Positions 37,500-48,589 of a DNA stretch of 64,000 nt are shown here, piece after piece. How positions within the stretch are numbered: position 1 is the stretch's first letter; every line of letters starts with the position of its first letter. Under the pieces are notes generated by a model. That model was not told the origin of the DNA. It ran no database searches and was given only the letters and a program-made list of their open reading frames with translations. Source of the stretch: Cycas panzhihuaensis (taxonomy: Eukaryota; Cycadophyta); assembly GCA_023213395.1 (NCBI GenBank), contig CM041465.1, forward strand, positions 231,081,741 to 231,145,740, read 5' to 3'. A program made the position numbers and the translations under genes.

Positions 37500-38360
37500 C
37501 ATATCCATGTCATTCCTAGAAGCTAGGAAACAAGGTGAAATATAAAGTTCATAAGGTGGACTTACATCATAAGTAATATCATTAATTTTTCTCATAATTC
37601 AACAAGGACCTATCTTCTTATATTTTACTTTGTTATATATACTTTAAGGAAATATGTCCTTCCTTAAGTACACCATGATTAAATCCTCCTATATAAATAT
37701 CTTATTTCAGCTACTTAGATTTATTCCTACCTTATATTCATCATTATTATCCTATAACATCCTTCTCACCTCATCATGTACTTGTTGTATATGTTTTGCA
37801 AAGGCTTCAGTATCATCACTAATCCTATCTTCAATGGGAAATTGGGTTAAATCTAATACTTCCTTTAGATTTCTAAATCTAATACTCCCTTTGGTGAAGT
37901 AGGATGTACCTTCTAATATATCTAACATGTCATCTATTTTAGAGATTAGAAATGTGTAACTAATTATAATTTTATTATGTCCTGTAATTAATATACATCC
38001 TTTATGATCCATATTTCTTTAGAGTTAGGAGTGCAAGAGTGACACATGGGCTTATGCTTTCTCTTACCATCTATTCCTTTATTAATTCACTAACCTTTTA
38101 ATTTAATTCTTTATTTTCCTTAAAGTTTAATCTATATGCAACTTGATTTGGTAGCAAAAACCCTAATATCAAATCAATTTAATATTGGATGTCTCTCTTT
38201 GATGGTAAACCCTCTAGTAGCTCATCTAGCATGATGTCATTATATTTTTATAATAGTTTAACCAGTGACTTTGGTATTGATACTAGCTCCTCAATGTTTT
38301 TAACTTGATTCATCACCAAGGCATAATAAGTCCCTTACTTCTATAAGTAATTTCTTTATG
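37500..38360 (-). pseudogene. Gypsy RT start fused to integrase C-terminus by deletion
   Basis: From 38360 down: DIMLDELLEGLPSKRDIQY, the usual linker before RT, then ISPCVTPALLTLKKYGS. In the open stretch 38012-37752, FLISKIDDMLDILEGTSYF (RT block) is followed at once by RFRNLKEVLDLTQFPIEDRI and EAFAKHIQQVHDEVRR, which belong to the integrase C-terminal part. RT catalytic core, RNase H and integrase core are therefore missing. Below 37752 comes MVYLRKDIFP and YNKVKYKKIGPC, the integrase tail. Confidence 0.82.
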
Positions 38361-38399
38361 ATTAACATAGTCATTGCTTTCCCTTCTTCCTTTATAGGT

Positions 38400-38760
38400 A
38401 GTAAGACAACCTTTATACCATATTTCTAAAAGGTGTTAATATTCTTTTCCCCATTATGATAAGTATCCCTATTATACTACTATGGTCTTCCTAATAATAC
38501 ATGGCATTTATTCATTGGGAGAACATTATACTATACCTCATTATAGTATATTTATCCAATAGTAAATTTTACTAAATATCTTTTATCTACTACCACCTTA
38601 CTCCATCTCTTTACCTAAGAAATTTTATAAGGTGCTAGATGCCTTTCACATTGTAATCCTAATTTTTCTACCCTTTTAGTGGATATCATATTTTTATAAT
38701 TATCACCACTGATAATAACCTTACAAATCTTACCTCTTAAAGTGCATCTTGTCTATAAGA
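38400..38760 (-). pseudogene. Gypsy protease relic
   Basis: Reads KVIISGDNYKNMISTKRVEK, LGLQCERHLAPYKIS, KFTIG and MNKCHVLLGRP, the layout of a chromovirus retropepsin region, with the catalytic D-G-G/S motif changed to S-G-D. Confidence 0.7.
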
Positions 38761-38819
38761 TATTCTTAGGTAGCCATGATTCATCATTATCTTTTATTTT
38801 TTCTTTGTCTTATATTTGA

Positions 38820-40100
38820 ATGTATTTTAGAGTAATCAAAGTTTTTCTTAGAATTAGATTCTCTTTAATATCTGTCATAATTTCTATAGGTTATTTGTAG
38901 TCCTTAATTTGAGCCAAGTTCACTCTTAGTTATTCCCCTTAATTAGTCAAAATAATAAGGATATCCATAAGCCTTATGACCTTATTCATTGCATATATAG
39001 TAGACAATAGGCCTTTTAGGTATGTTACTTATTCTATAAAAGTTTTTTCCCATCTAGAATCCTTGGAAACCTTAACCTCCTTGTTTGTTTTGGAAACTCC
39101 TCTACTCTTACTAGATTGAGTTACATTCTACCTCTCTATATAATTATAGGATTTCCTATAGGAGTAGTTAAAGGTACCCCAACCTTTGAATGGGATTGAT
39201 AGTCCTTTCTTCATCACATATAATTCTTTAGTAGAGTTTCTACCCTATTTCTCCTCAGCTTTTAAAGTAAATTCGTAAGCATTTTTTATATTATTAATTT
39301 TAAGCATGCTAAGTTTATCTTATATAGAAAATTTTAAGCCATTTATATACTAAGAATTCATCTATACTTTTATTTTTTCATGCTCTACCTAGATTGATAA
39401 TTTCTAAAATTCATTAATATAATCTTAAATAGTCATCTCTCTTTGAATCAAATTCTAAATTTTCTAAACAAAGTCTGAGTGTAGTCAATTGGGAGGAATT
39501 TCTCTTTGAGTTTCATCACCATATTACTCTAAGTTTAAATATTATCCTTTTTATTTCTTACCCTCTCTTTTTAAAGGTGATCCCATAAAATCATTATATG
39601 ACGTTCTATCTTGGTATATACAAGTTTCACCTTCTTCTCTTTTGCTATGCCATTCTATTTAAAAATTTTCTCCATATTATTTAATAAGTCAATTAGTTCT
39701 TAAGGCTATAATTTATCCATATACTCTAGGATATCAAGCTTTGATCTACTATTCTTTTCTTTCAAAGACTTTAACATTCTCTCCTCAAAGGATAAAGTTC
39801 TTATAGTCCTTCTTCCTCGTGCTCTACTCCAGCTTATATTTCTATTTCTACATCACAATCATGCCTCTTTTTACCTTGTCCATTCCTTTAAAGGATCTCT
39901 TGTTACCTTAATACCACCTTTACGAGCTCTTCAACCCTTTTCTAAAGCTCTTGTATACTCCTATTTAGTTATGTATTCCCTCCTTACTCTTTTCCTATAA
40001 ATACTTTTATCCTTCTTCTAATAATTCTCAAATAAATTTTAAAAGAAACAAAAAACTTATCAATAATTTATTATAAATATCTTCTTTCTTTCCTCTTAGA
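38820..40100 (-). pseudogene. Gypsy gag relic
   Basis: A retrotransposon-gag domain is readable near 39350-39720 (KELIDLLNNMEKIFK, KVKLVYTKIERHIMILWDHL, KLKEKFLPIDYTQTLFRK). A CCHC knuckle near 38960-39010 has its first Cys residues changed (YYICNE, stop, GHKAYGYP). The same gag, in a different state of decay, lies on the + strand at 49075-50230. Confidence 0.78.
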
Positions 40101-40106
40101 GTTGAA

Positions 40107-40122
40107 CCATGCCTTGATACTA
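40107..40122 (-). other. Primer-binding site of downstream gypsy copy
   Basis: Minus strand TAGTATCAAGGCATGG follows the LTR end CTATCA after two bases. It resembles TGGTATCAAGGC, an initiator tRNA-Met type site with a variant core. Confidence 0.7.
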
Positions 40123-40124
40123 AA

Positions 40125-40754
40125 TGATAGAGTGGTGATCTCTTTAGCAACATAAACATGTAAATAGAATAATATATTTGTAAGAAAATAAAACCTAAAA
40201 ACTCCTCACAAAAATACTTCTTTTATAAATTTCTATTTTTTCATTATAAAACTCTAAAAACTAAAATTTAAGTATTTTTACAACACATAAGTATATAAAT
40301 TTATGGTATTTTTCCATAAAAAATCCTAAGTACTATTTTTAAAATTTGAAAACTAACATGAAGTGAAAGAGACCCTAAATCTAAAACTTCCTATTTTTAA
40401 TAAGTTTTTAAATGTACTCTAAATTGCATAAAATTTGACCCATGAGTAGTTAGACATGTCATAGGCCTCATAAGAATTCTAGTAAAATAAAACTAATCTT
40501 CTAACTAAGAAAACTAATACAAATAGATTTTTATAAAATTAAAAATATACATACAAACTAAAATTTTGGACAACCAGATGACATATTTTAGGCCTAAAAT
40601 CAATCCACAATGCCTGCAAAGTAATAAACCTATTTAGAGCTTATGAAACTTTCTAAGATGATTATTTTGATATGTGATAGTCTATACATTTATTCACATG
40701 GCACGATGCTATGTTATTTCTTGTAAATAACAATTTCTAAATGGTCCCACATCA
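40125..40754 (-). repeat. Shared gypsy LTR (630 bp)
   Basis: Minus strand starts TGATGTGGGACC right after a purine tract and ends CTCTATCA right before the PBS, so both ends are complete. Much of it aligns with the + strand LTR ending at 49048, and its first 200 bp with 41788-41987. Confidence 0.82.
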
Positions 40755-40770
40755 CCCTCCCCTACTTGAA
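40755..40770 (-). other. Polypurine tract of upstream gypsy copy
   Basis: Minus strand CTTTTCAAGTAGGGGAGGG adjoins the LTR start; the purine-rich core is AAGTAGGGGAGGG. Confidence 0.75.
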
Positions 40771-40779
40771 AAGAATTCA

Positions 40780-41785
40780 ATTCCTACAAGTTATAATATT
40801 AGAACTCCTTCTACTTATCTATGTTAAGTTTATTTAGCTCACTTTTAGAAATCTAAGTATTATCCTCTTATTATAGCCCCTTCTATTGAACCAAATATCT
40901 ATCATATTTGTCTTATCTTATGTGAACTATTTTCCTAGCCAACACCTACTTAATTTCTTCCCTCTTCTTCCTAGGTATTTATTGTCTCTAATTTAGTTAT
41001 TTTGTTTCATCTTCTATATCATATTCTCCTCAATGAAAAGAATATAAATCAAAAGAATTAAAAATAAGTGAAATATCAAGGTCATCCAATAGGTTTATCT
41101 CATAAGAATTGTCATTGATTTTTCCGACATTTTGGTAAGGACCTATCTTATGTACCTTTAAGGAAATTTATCCCTTCTCATGCACACCATCACTAAACAC
41201 CCTTATGTAAACACCTTGTTTTTATTGTTTAATTTTTTTATTGCCTTATATTTATTGTTATTATCCTATAACTTCCTCCTTTCCTCATCATACACATGTT
41301 ACATATGTTCTACAAAGACTTTTGTATCATTATTGATCCTATCTTAGATAGGTAACTATGATTAATCTAATATTCCCTTTGGATTCTTGCCATATATAAT
41401 CTTGAAAGGCAACTTATCAATAAATTTATTCATATAATTATTATAGGAAAATTTAACCTATCCTAGTGCCAAATCTTACTACTTAGGCTTCTCTCCAATA
41501 ATATACCTTAACAAGTTTTATGAATGATTCACTACTTTTGTTTGCCTATCAATTTGTAAATGGTTTACATTATTGAATTATAACTTGGTTATTAACTTCT
41601 TCCATGAGATTTTCTAAAAGTGACCCAAATTTTTAGCATTCTTATTTGAAGTAATGGTTTTCAGCACCCCCATAAAACCTAACAACCTCTTTGAAAAATA
41701 GATTTACTATTCTAGTTACATTACCAATCTTCCTACATGTAATAAAATGAGCCATTTTTATAAACCTATCAACAATAAAAAAGAC
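40780..41785 (-). pseudogene. Gypsy integrase relic (upstream copy)
   Basis: From 41785 down: SLFIVDRFIKMAHFI, the integrase core start, then FFKEVVRFYGG and a long decayed core. Near 41400-41180 come LPI, DRINNDTKVFVEHM, HVYDEERRKL and DNNNKYKAIKKL, matching the downstream copy's DRISDDTEAF...DEVRR segment. It ends at the polypurine tract. Everything from gag to the integrase N-terminus is missing. Confidence 0.78.
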
Positions 41786-41787
41786 TT

Positions 41788-41987
41788 AAACTGAAATGTT
41801 TAGCAACCAAGTGATGTATTTTAGGCCTAAAATCTATTCATGATTTATACAAAGTAGTAGAAGTCTTTGGAGCATATATAAATGTTTAAGACAGTGATTT
41901 TGTTATGTGATAGTCCATACTTTTCTTCATATGGCATCGAGTTATACCATATCTAATAAACAATATTTTCTAAATTATTTTGCATCA
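41788..41987 (-). repeat. Gypsy LTR fragment fused to integrase
   Basis: About 200 bp matching the start of the shared LTR (TATTTTAGGCCTAAAATC on the + strand in both). It is joined directly to integrase at about 41786, so the rest of the 5' LTR plus gag-PR-RT-RH was deleted. No polypurine tract precedes it, so 41987 is the outer end of the element. Confidence 0.75.
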
Positions 41988-42499
41988 TTTAATATGTTAT
42001 TCTTATCAAATATAAATTCTTCATGTTACTAAATTATTGTGTACTTCATCATCAATTTTTAACCTATAGTTATTTGAGTTATAAGAATATATTTAATAAT
42101 TTTTCTTTTTTTGAGTCCATATAAAGAAACAACCATCTATCAGATTATATGGGTAACTAACTACTATAACTGCTAATTTATAGGAAGCCCTTCATTTATA
42201 TAGTTTATGAATAACAAATTCATCAAACTAACATATCTTATAAATAGAATAAACCACTTGACTAGTCAAATATGTTACACACAACTAGTATGCATTTTCT
42301 TAGTGCCTATAAAATTTCATAATTGTTAACTAATACTTTAAGGTTTTCTAGGGCTTACCCTCAACCTAGGTTTTAAAGCTTACCTAATAACTGTTATTGC
42401 TAGATAATAACTCACACATAGAAATGGCTATTAATTAACTAATATATTTTGGGAATTAAATATATATAAGAGTAGATTAAAATAGTTATTAAAAAAGCT
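41988..42499. other. AT-rich interval, nothing recognised
   Basis: Short spacer between the tandem gypsy pair and the next gypsy LTR; its right limit is uncertain because the left end of that LTR is not resolved. Confidence 0.45.
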
Positions 42500-43099
42500 A
42501 TCAAGAAATCTCTAAAATATATCACACAACTAATTAAAATAGTTACATCTAATTCCTTATAGCAGAATCTTTTAACTTAATTTAGAAATAACACAAAGAT
42601 TCACAGATACTGAACTAATATAGGCTCAAACAGATCTTCCCAATCTCAAATAATAATGAATATTAAAAATTCACCATGAACACCAAAATAAAGTAATGGA
42701 AATAGTACAAATAAAGGTAAATATATTATCCAAAAATAATACTAGAAAGTATACAAATATACAATAGAATATCTTTATTAAATGCTTGCCCCTTCGAGGT
42801 GAGAATCCTCTGAATATCTTAGGCTAAAAGGTCGAGCCAACTACAGCCCTAGAGCTAAAAATATGGAAGAGATCCAACAAAAGTGATGATCCAAAATGAG
42901 GGATTTGATCCATATTCCTAATGGTCAATTAGTATCCTACTTAAAGTCATCCAGAATTAGGACAGTTCACTAGGAGTGAACCATAAATGAAGTTAGCTAG
43001 AAGACTAGCTTACTGATCAGCTAATATTCCTGCACTTATTTTTGGGGGTTTAAGTCAACTGATAGGCCCCTAAAGAGAGGGTTTTCCTGGAATGCAACA
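42500..43099 (-). repeat. Element 5, 3' LTR (left limit approximate)
   Basis: Starts TGTTGCATTCCAGG on the minus strand right after a G-run polypurine tract. An AATAAAG near 42777-42783 could be the poly(A) signal. No second LTR is available to fix the far end. Confidence 0.6.
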
Positions 43100-43100
43100 A

Positions 43101-43118
43101 GTCCCCCCCCTGAAAAAA
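43101..43118 (-). other. Polypurine tract of element 5
   Basis: Minus strand TTTTTTCAGGGGGGGGAC immediately before the LTR; the run of eight G is unusual for this AT-rich region. Confidence 0.8.
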
Positions 43119-43119
43119 T

Positions 43120-44400
43120 ACTTTGCCCTCAAACCATTGGTAGCTTTGGAAATTGTTGTATCCATTTGTCTAACTCCCATGTCACATCTTCTATATCTAA
43201 TGTCTACTATTTTATGAGGTACTCTTTGACTTATCTTATTTGAAGTTGCCTAGTGCGAATTTGGAGTATCCCTTATGGTTCTAGTATAATCTTTCCTTCT
43301 TCATCGAGTTCTAGTAAAGATGTTTGTAATACTATTTTATTGTCAATCTTTTTCTTCAAGCATGAAACATAAAAAGTATCATGGATCTTACTTGTTGTCA
43401 GTAACTTAAGTTTATAAGATACTTCCCTGATTCTATCAAGTATTTGATATGGTCCAAAATATTGAGGAATAAGCTTTTGTATCTTTGTCTTGCTCAATGA
43501 TGTTTGTTTATATTGTTGTAACTAGAGGAAAACCCAATCGTCTTTCTAGAAGCTCCTTTCTGATCACTGCACATCCACTTGCTACTTCATTATATTCCTT
43601 TCCATCACCAAATTATCCTTAAGAATTCTAATCATGTCTTCCATTTGCTTTTAGTATTTTTGGATAGCTTAAACCTAAGATGATCCATTCCATGTCAATA
43701 GAAATGGCGGTTGGTATCTGTAAAGAGCCTGGAATGGTATCATCTTAGTGGAAGAGTGGATTGTTATATTATACAACCACATGGCTAAGAACAGCCACTT
43801 GTGCCACTAATTTTATTTATTTGAGCAGAAATTCCTCAAGTAATCTTATAGACATTTATTGAATATCTTTGTTTGTCCATCTGTTTGGGGATAATATAAT
43901 GTGCTCATGTGGAATTTGGTACATGTAATTCTGAATAAATCCTTCCAAAATTTACTGGTGAACCTTAGGTCCCTATCACTAATAATAGTTTTAGGAAACC
44001 CGTATAGTCTATGGATTTCTTTCATATATAGTTTAGCAATGTCATTTTCCTTTATTGTTAATTGTATCCCTCGAAAATGACTATACTTTGTTAATCTATC
44101 AACCGTGAGAAAGATCACATCTTTACCTTCTAATTTTGGAAGACCTATAATAAAATCCATTGAAATTTCTTCCCATTTTTTGTTGGGAATTAGTAGGGGT
44201 TGTAGGAGACTTAGGGTCTTTACACATTCTACCTTATTTCGTTAACAAGTATCACATTTTACAACAATTTTTTGAATGTCTAATTTCAAGCCCTTCCAAA
44301 AGTATGATGCTTTTATCTTCTGATATGTCTTATCTATACTGGTGTGGCCTACTTCCGGGATCGAATGTGCTTCTTGCAGTATAATTTCCTTTAATTTAAA
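43120..44400 (-). pseudogene. Element 5 integrase with chromodomain
   Basis: The zinc-finger region at 44160-44400 reads KASYFWKGLKLDIQKIVVKC, DTC and NKVECVKT. The core at 43846-44160 is open for 104 codons: MDFIIGLPKLEGKDVIFLTV (first Asp), TIISDRDLRFTSKFW (second Asp) and STLYYPQTDGQTKIFN, where the catalytic Glu is Lys. The C-terminal part at 43273-43497 is open (QKLIPQYFGPYQILDRIREV, KIHDTFYVSCLKK). A chromodomain follows near 43120-43260 (VKEYLIK, TLDIEDVTWELDKWIQQF), with stops at the aromatic-cage position. Chromodomains steer integration to marked heterochromatin in known chromoviruses. Confidence 0.88.
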
Positions 44401-45300
44401 ATTTTTAGGAACACAAATTTGTCATTCCTAAGAATCAAATCGCCCTTTTGTTGGTATATATCTGAATTACTTCCCTTGATGTTATCTAGGAGTTTTTGGT
44501 ATCTTGGATCTACCATATATTCAGTTTTGATGGATTTTAGCCATGAGGGCATAATTGTTGATATCAACTGTAATGAAGGACCTTCCTTCATTTCATCTGG
44601 GATTTATGATAATGCGTCTGCTATAACATTCTCTTTGCCTTTCTTGTATACTATCGTGAAGTCAAAATTCTACAACTTACTAACCCATTTTTGTTGCTCA
44701 TCAAATAATATCTTCTATTTGAGGAAGTATTTTAGATTATCATGATCCGTGCACACCTTAAAGGAATTTCCTAGTAGATATTGTCACCATTGTTGGATGG
44801 CATGCATGATTGCAAGCATCTCCCTATCATAAATAGGTTTGAGTTTTTCTCTGTTATTTAACCTCTGAGTCTCATAAGCTATTGGCCTTCAATCTTAGAG
44901 TAACACTACTCCTATTCCAAATCCTAATGTATCATACTCTAGTATGAACGGTTTCAAAAAATCAGGTGTTGCTAAGACTGGAGTCATTACCATGGCCTTC
45001 TTAAGATCACTAAAAGCTTCTTTTGCTTTCAGGTTCCAAGCAAATGTGTCTTTCTTTGTTAAATCTGTGAGTGGAGCCTCTAGGTGTGTATAACCCTTTA
45101 TGAACTTCCTAACAAACCTTGTTGTCCATAAGAATCCTTGAACTATTGTAACATTTGTTGGGGTTGGCTAATTGACAATTGCTTGTATCTTCTTTGGATC
45201 AATCCTTATACCTTCTCTAGTTATGATGTGGCCTAAGTACTCTATTTCTTCCTTTACAAACAAATATTTCTTCTTGTTAGTAAAGAATTAATTATCATCC
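44400..45300 (-). pseudogene. Element 5 RNase H and connection
   Basis: Near 44600-44750 it reads HDNLKYFLK, DEQQKWVSKL, FDFTIVYKKGKENVIADALS, the standard end of gypsy RNase H. Toward 45000-45150 lie the thumb/RNase H start in decayed form. The linker 44391-44591 continues open into the integrase (MKEGPSLQLISTIMPSWLKS). Confidence 0.78.
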
Positions 45301-45704
45301 AAATTTTTGAAAATGATTTTTAGATGTTCTAGATGCTCTTCTCATGTCTTATTGTAGATTAAGATATCATCAAAGAAAATTAACACAAATTTGCATCACA
45401 CTTGCCTAAAGGTATTGTTCATGGTGCTCTAAAATATTACTAGTGCATTCATTAATCCAAATGGCATTACCCTAAATTTGAATAGACCTTCATGTATTAT
45501 GAACGCTATCTTGTAAACGTCTTCTTCCCTTATCCAAATTTGATAATATCCTAAGTATAAATTATTTTTTAAAAAGTACTTTGCTCCATGGATTTCGTCC
45601 AATAGATTGTTAATGCAGGGGATCGAGTACCTATTCTTGATTGTTAATTGATTAAGATATTGGTACTCCATACACATTATATATGAGCCATCCTTCTTTG
45701 TATT
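45300..45704 (-). pseudogene. Element 5 reverse transcriptase, N-terminus lost
   Basis: Starts abruptly at KKDGS, then 45677-45429 is open: MCMEYQYLNQLTIKNRYSIP, LLDEIHGAKYF, YLGYYQIWIREEDVYKIAF, VMPFGLMNA. The Asp of the S/K-x-D-L block is Asn (KNNLYLGYYQ). The polymerase motif near 45385 reads FVLIFFDDILIYNKT with both Asp kept. Everything upstream of KKDGS is missing at the boundary with the inverted repeat. Confidence 0.88.
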
Positions 45705-45946
45705 GAAGGGGGAACCCCACTAAATAGACCATTACCTTCTCCCAGGTCAAATGAGCTAGCCCTACCTAGCCCCGTTTTCACTAGCATTCATTCATCCCAC
45801 AGGCTCCAACAACATCATTGATGTGCAAAACACCATCGTAGCTTGGTCTTGTGGGGCACATGAACACCAACGAAAGTGGGGCTAGGTTGGCCTAACACAT
45901 TTGACTTAAGAGGAGGTAATGGTCTACTTGGTGGGGATCCCTCTTC
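45705..45946. mobile_element. 242-bp inverted-repeat element (MITE/foldback type)
   Basis: Left arm 45705-45820 (GAAGGGGGAACCCCAC ...) pairs with right arm 45836-45946 (... GTGGGGATCCCTCTTC) over about 110 bp with scattered mismatches, around a centre containing CATCATTGATG. No coding sequence. It is distinctly richer in GC than its surroundings. It abuts the cut RT domain of element 5. A target-site duplication is not evident, so the superfamily is unknown; it could also be the folded end of a larger DNA transposon. Confidence 0.78.
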
Positions 45947-47456
45947 GCTAACACCTCGAGGTTTTGGTGTAACGATTCATTACATTCCTCTTTCTAACAA
46001 AATAGATGGTATATAATTTTAATGTTGTATATACAAGATATGCCCAAAGAACTAAACACCTGATAAGAAAATATATATGAGACTTAAAAATTCAACTCAA
46101 CCCTTTTTACTTAGGCTCCTAATCACTTTTAAACTATCCATATGACCTCATGTGAAGAGTTGGAGGACCTTAAATATCTTTAAAAGTAATTTAATATATC
46201 TTTATAATACTTTAAAATTTAGTATATAAAAAAATTATGAAATTTTAGTTGTCTTTCTTCATACAGCCTATGTGCAACGTGGGCATCTTTGATTGAGTGG
46301 ATCTTGATGTGGAACATATAAAACTTAATAAAACTATAGTTATAGCCTTATAAAAGGGTGGAAAACATGATGGTATTCATAGAGATTTTTTGAAATACTC
46401 CAAAAATAATAAGATCAATCATCCTAAAGTTGCCCAATCTCAAGAGGTTTTTGGAAGAAAAATCATTGATTCTAATCAAATTTTTAATAAATTTACCAAG
46501 TGGATCACTAATCTAAAGTTAGATCTTTAATCTTCATAGCCTAAGAGCCTCTTACAAGGTGAAATCATTAAAAAACTAATTTATCACCATGAAAATGGCC
46601 AACTAATATTGAGCTCATCCATTATAAAATCAAACCCTAAAATTATTATGAAAGAATGGTAAAACACTAACATAAATTCTTATCATCATTCATCATCAAG
46701 TGGTAACCTCAAAAAGCACACATGCAGCTCCATTGTTAAAAAACTTATCATAAAATTTTCCTAATAAATAATTTAAGGTTTCAAAATTTTCATTGATTGT
46801 ATAAGCTTAGGTATGCTAATTTAAATGAGAGATTCTTCAAATATATGTTGTTATTCATCGTTTCTACCTTCATCAAATAATTTTTAACTAATAAAAAAAT
46901 CAATTAATTAAGAAAAAATTACCAACAATGAATGATTTAATAAAGAACCTATGAAAATTGATTCATTGTAGTAGTAATTCCCATTAGGATGCTTATAATA
47001 ACCTTTATATTAAAATCAAAATATGCAATTTGATGCCTATAATACATCAAAGTTCATATGCTACTATTTTAATTAGTTTAATAGGAGTGCATGGAACTAC
47101 TTCCAAGAATTTGAATAACAACAACCTCCAATATACTTTTGTGGACTTATAAAAACTTGTATGTCATATGAATATGTGTGTCATATGTATAAAATAATAT
47201 CCACAAAAAAATAAAATAAATATTTTCTCACCATTATCTTTTAATCAATCTCTAATTTGGCCATGCCTCTATGAAATTTGATAATAAGTTAGCCTACTTC
47301 CTAATCTCCTTTTAGAAAAATAACTCAACAACATTTTAAATCTCTTCAACATCATTAAAATAAATCACCTATATGATATTCTATATGGATCTGATATAAG
47401 TAGCATCACACAACTTGTTTCAAGGTTCAAAACATGCTTTACAAGAATATACCATT

Positions 47457-47468
47457 GGCTCTGATAAT
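47457..47468 (-). other. Possible primer-binding site, minus strand
   Basis: ATTATCAGAGCC on the minus strand matches TATCAGAGCC of the initiator tRNA-Met site. No LTR pair or gag could be tied to it, so it may be chance. Confidence 0.3.
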
Positions 47469-48100
47469 CTACTTGCTTTATAAGATCAATCAACCTTTTA
47501 ATTATAATACAAAATATTAAAAAATATAATGAACATTATCATATATTGTAAAAAGTATAATGATGTGATTAAATATATGAACAATAAATGAATAAAGAAT
47601 GAAGCGTATATATAAACATAAGATAATAACTTATAGAAAATGATCATTTCTTAATGTCGTATTAGGAATGAATGTATACTTATAGTACAATGCCACATCA
47701 TGACTAACTAGTTACATATAAGAATCCATGTATCCATAACTAGGAGAATATATGAATATGTCAATACCCCTAATAAAATACTATTTAAAGCATTAATAAG
47801 GAAATATGAGTATAATGATCTATTTAGAAGTATAAAAATAAGAGGATTAAAAACCTTTGAAGTATAAAGATTAGAGAGTATGATAAGGGTTATTAGATCA
47901 TTTGATTCATCTTTTGAATCAAGTTTACTACTTTGTAGCCTATGAATGGGTTTGTATTATAACTATATGAGACATATCAATTGAGTTATTCTTAACTAAA
48001 TTAATTTGTGATATGGATTTTTTCCTAGCCATTTTATTAGATTTATTTGTTTCCTTAATTTTAGGCCCCTTTCCCAAAATTTGGGAATATCATGTGTGAT

Positions 48101-48118
48101 TTCTCTCTCTCTCTATAT

Positions 48119-48159
<41 letters not shown>
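48101..48159. repeat. (CT)n(AT)n(AC)n microsatellite
   Basis: TTCTCTCTCTCTCTATATAT followed by about 36 bp of AC. Confidence 0.93.
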
Positions 48160-48161
<2 letters not shown>

Positions 48162-48589
48162 TACATATCATTACTTTTTATTTATCTAACATTATATTTG
48201 ATTACCTATATTTACTTATCATTTTATTTTATGCTATATCTTAGTTAAGTATTTACCTAGTTTACATGTGCATATTACATCCCTTTTGTTAATGATGATA
48301 TGGGATTTATTCTCTATAACATCATTTTTATTATAGAAAAATAGATTCATAGGTCAACCCTTTAGCTATCATAGTCACTAAAGGAGTGGGTATTGAACTA
48401 AAAAAATGAAAGAGTAGAATAATTAATATGTTGATATGAGAGCATCTATAAATCCCAAGTTTAGAGGGTTACCTTATTAGTATAATAACTTTTGACTCAA
48501 GTGTCTATGTTGGCCTAATTTTTTGAGGAGCTAGATCTCTAAATTTACATCATAGTACACTTAGTAGACTATGAATTCTATTTTTTATT

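Larger units (their letters stand above)
37496..41987 (-). mobile_element. Tandem pair of gypsy elements sharing one LTR
   Basis: In minus orientation the order is: LTR fragment (41987-41788), integrase (41785-40780), polypurine tract, complete LTR (40754-40125), PBS, gag, PR, RT start fused to integrase C-terminus (to about 37500). One LTR therefore serves as 3' LTR of the upstream copy and 5' LTR of the downstream copy. The two integrase C-termini are clearly the same family. Both copies carry large internal deletions, and the terminal 3' LTR is missing near 37500. Confidence 0.8.
42500..45704 (-). mobile_element. Gypsy chromovirus element 5, 5'-truncated
   Basis: Minus strand RT, RNase H, integrase with zinc finger, chromodomain, polypurine tract and 3' LTR in Ty3/gypsy order. 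Gag, protease and the first RT block are absent: the sequence ends at 45704 where an inverted-repeat element begins, and no continuation is found beyond it. It carries longer intact stretches than the tandem gypsy pair. Confidence 0.85.
45947..48589. other. AT-rich interval with possible PBS, otherwise unassigned
   Basis: No domain recognised. Just outside the inverted repeat lies TGTAACGATTCATTACA, a short sequence with inverted TGTAA ends. A PBS-like motif lies at 47457-47468 on the minus strand, and a CT/AT/AC microsatellite at 48101-48159. Confidence 0.5.

Noticed and set aside
46240-46720. Possible coding stretch with fewer stops
   Set aside because: Short readable runs do not match any family I know and frames break quickly.
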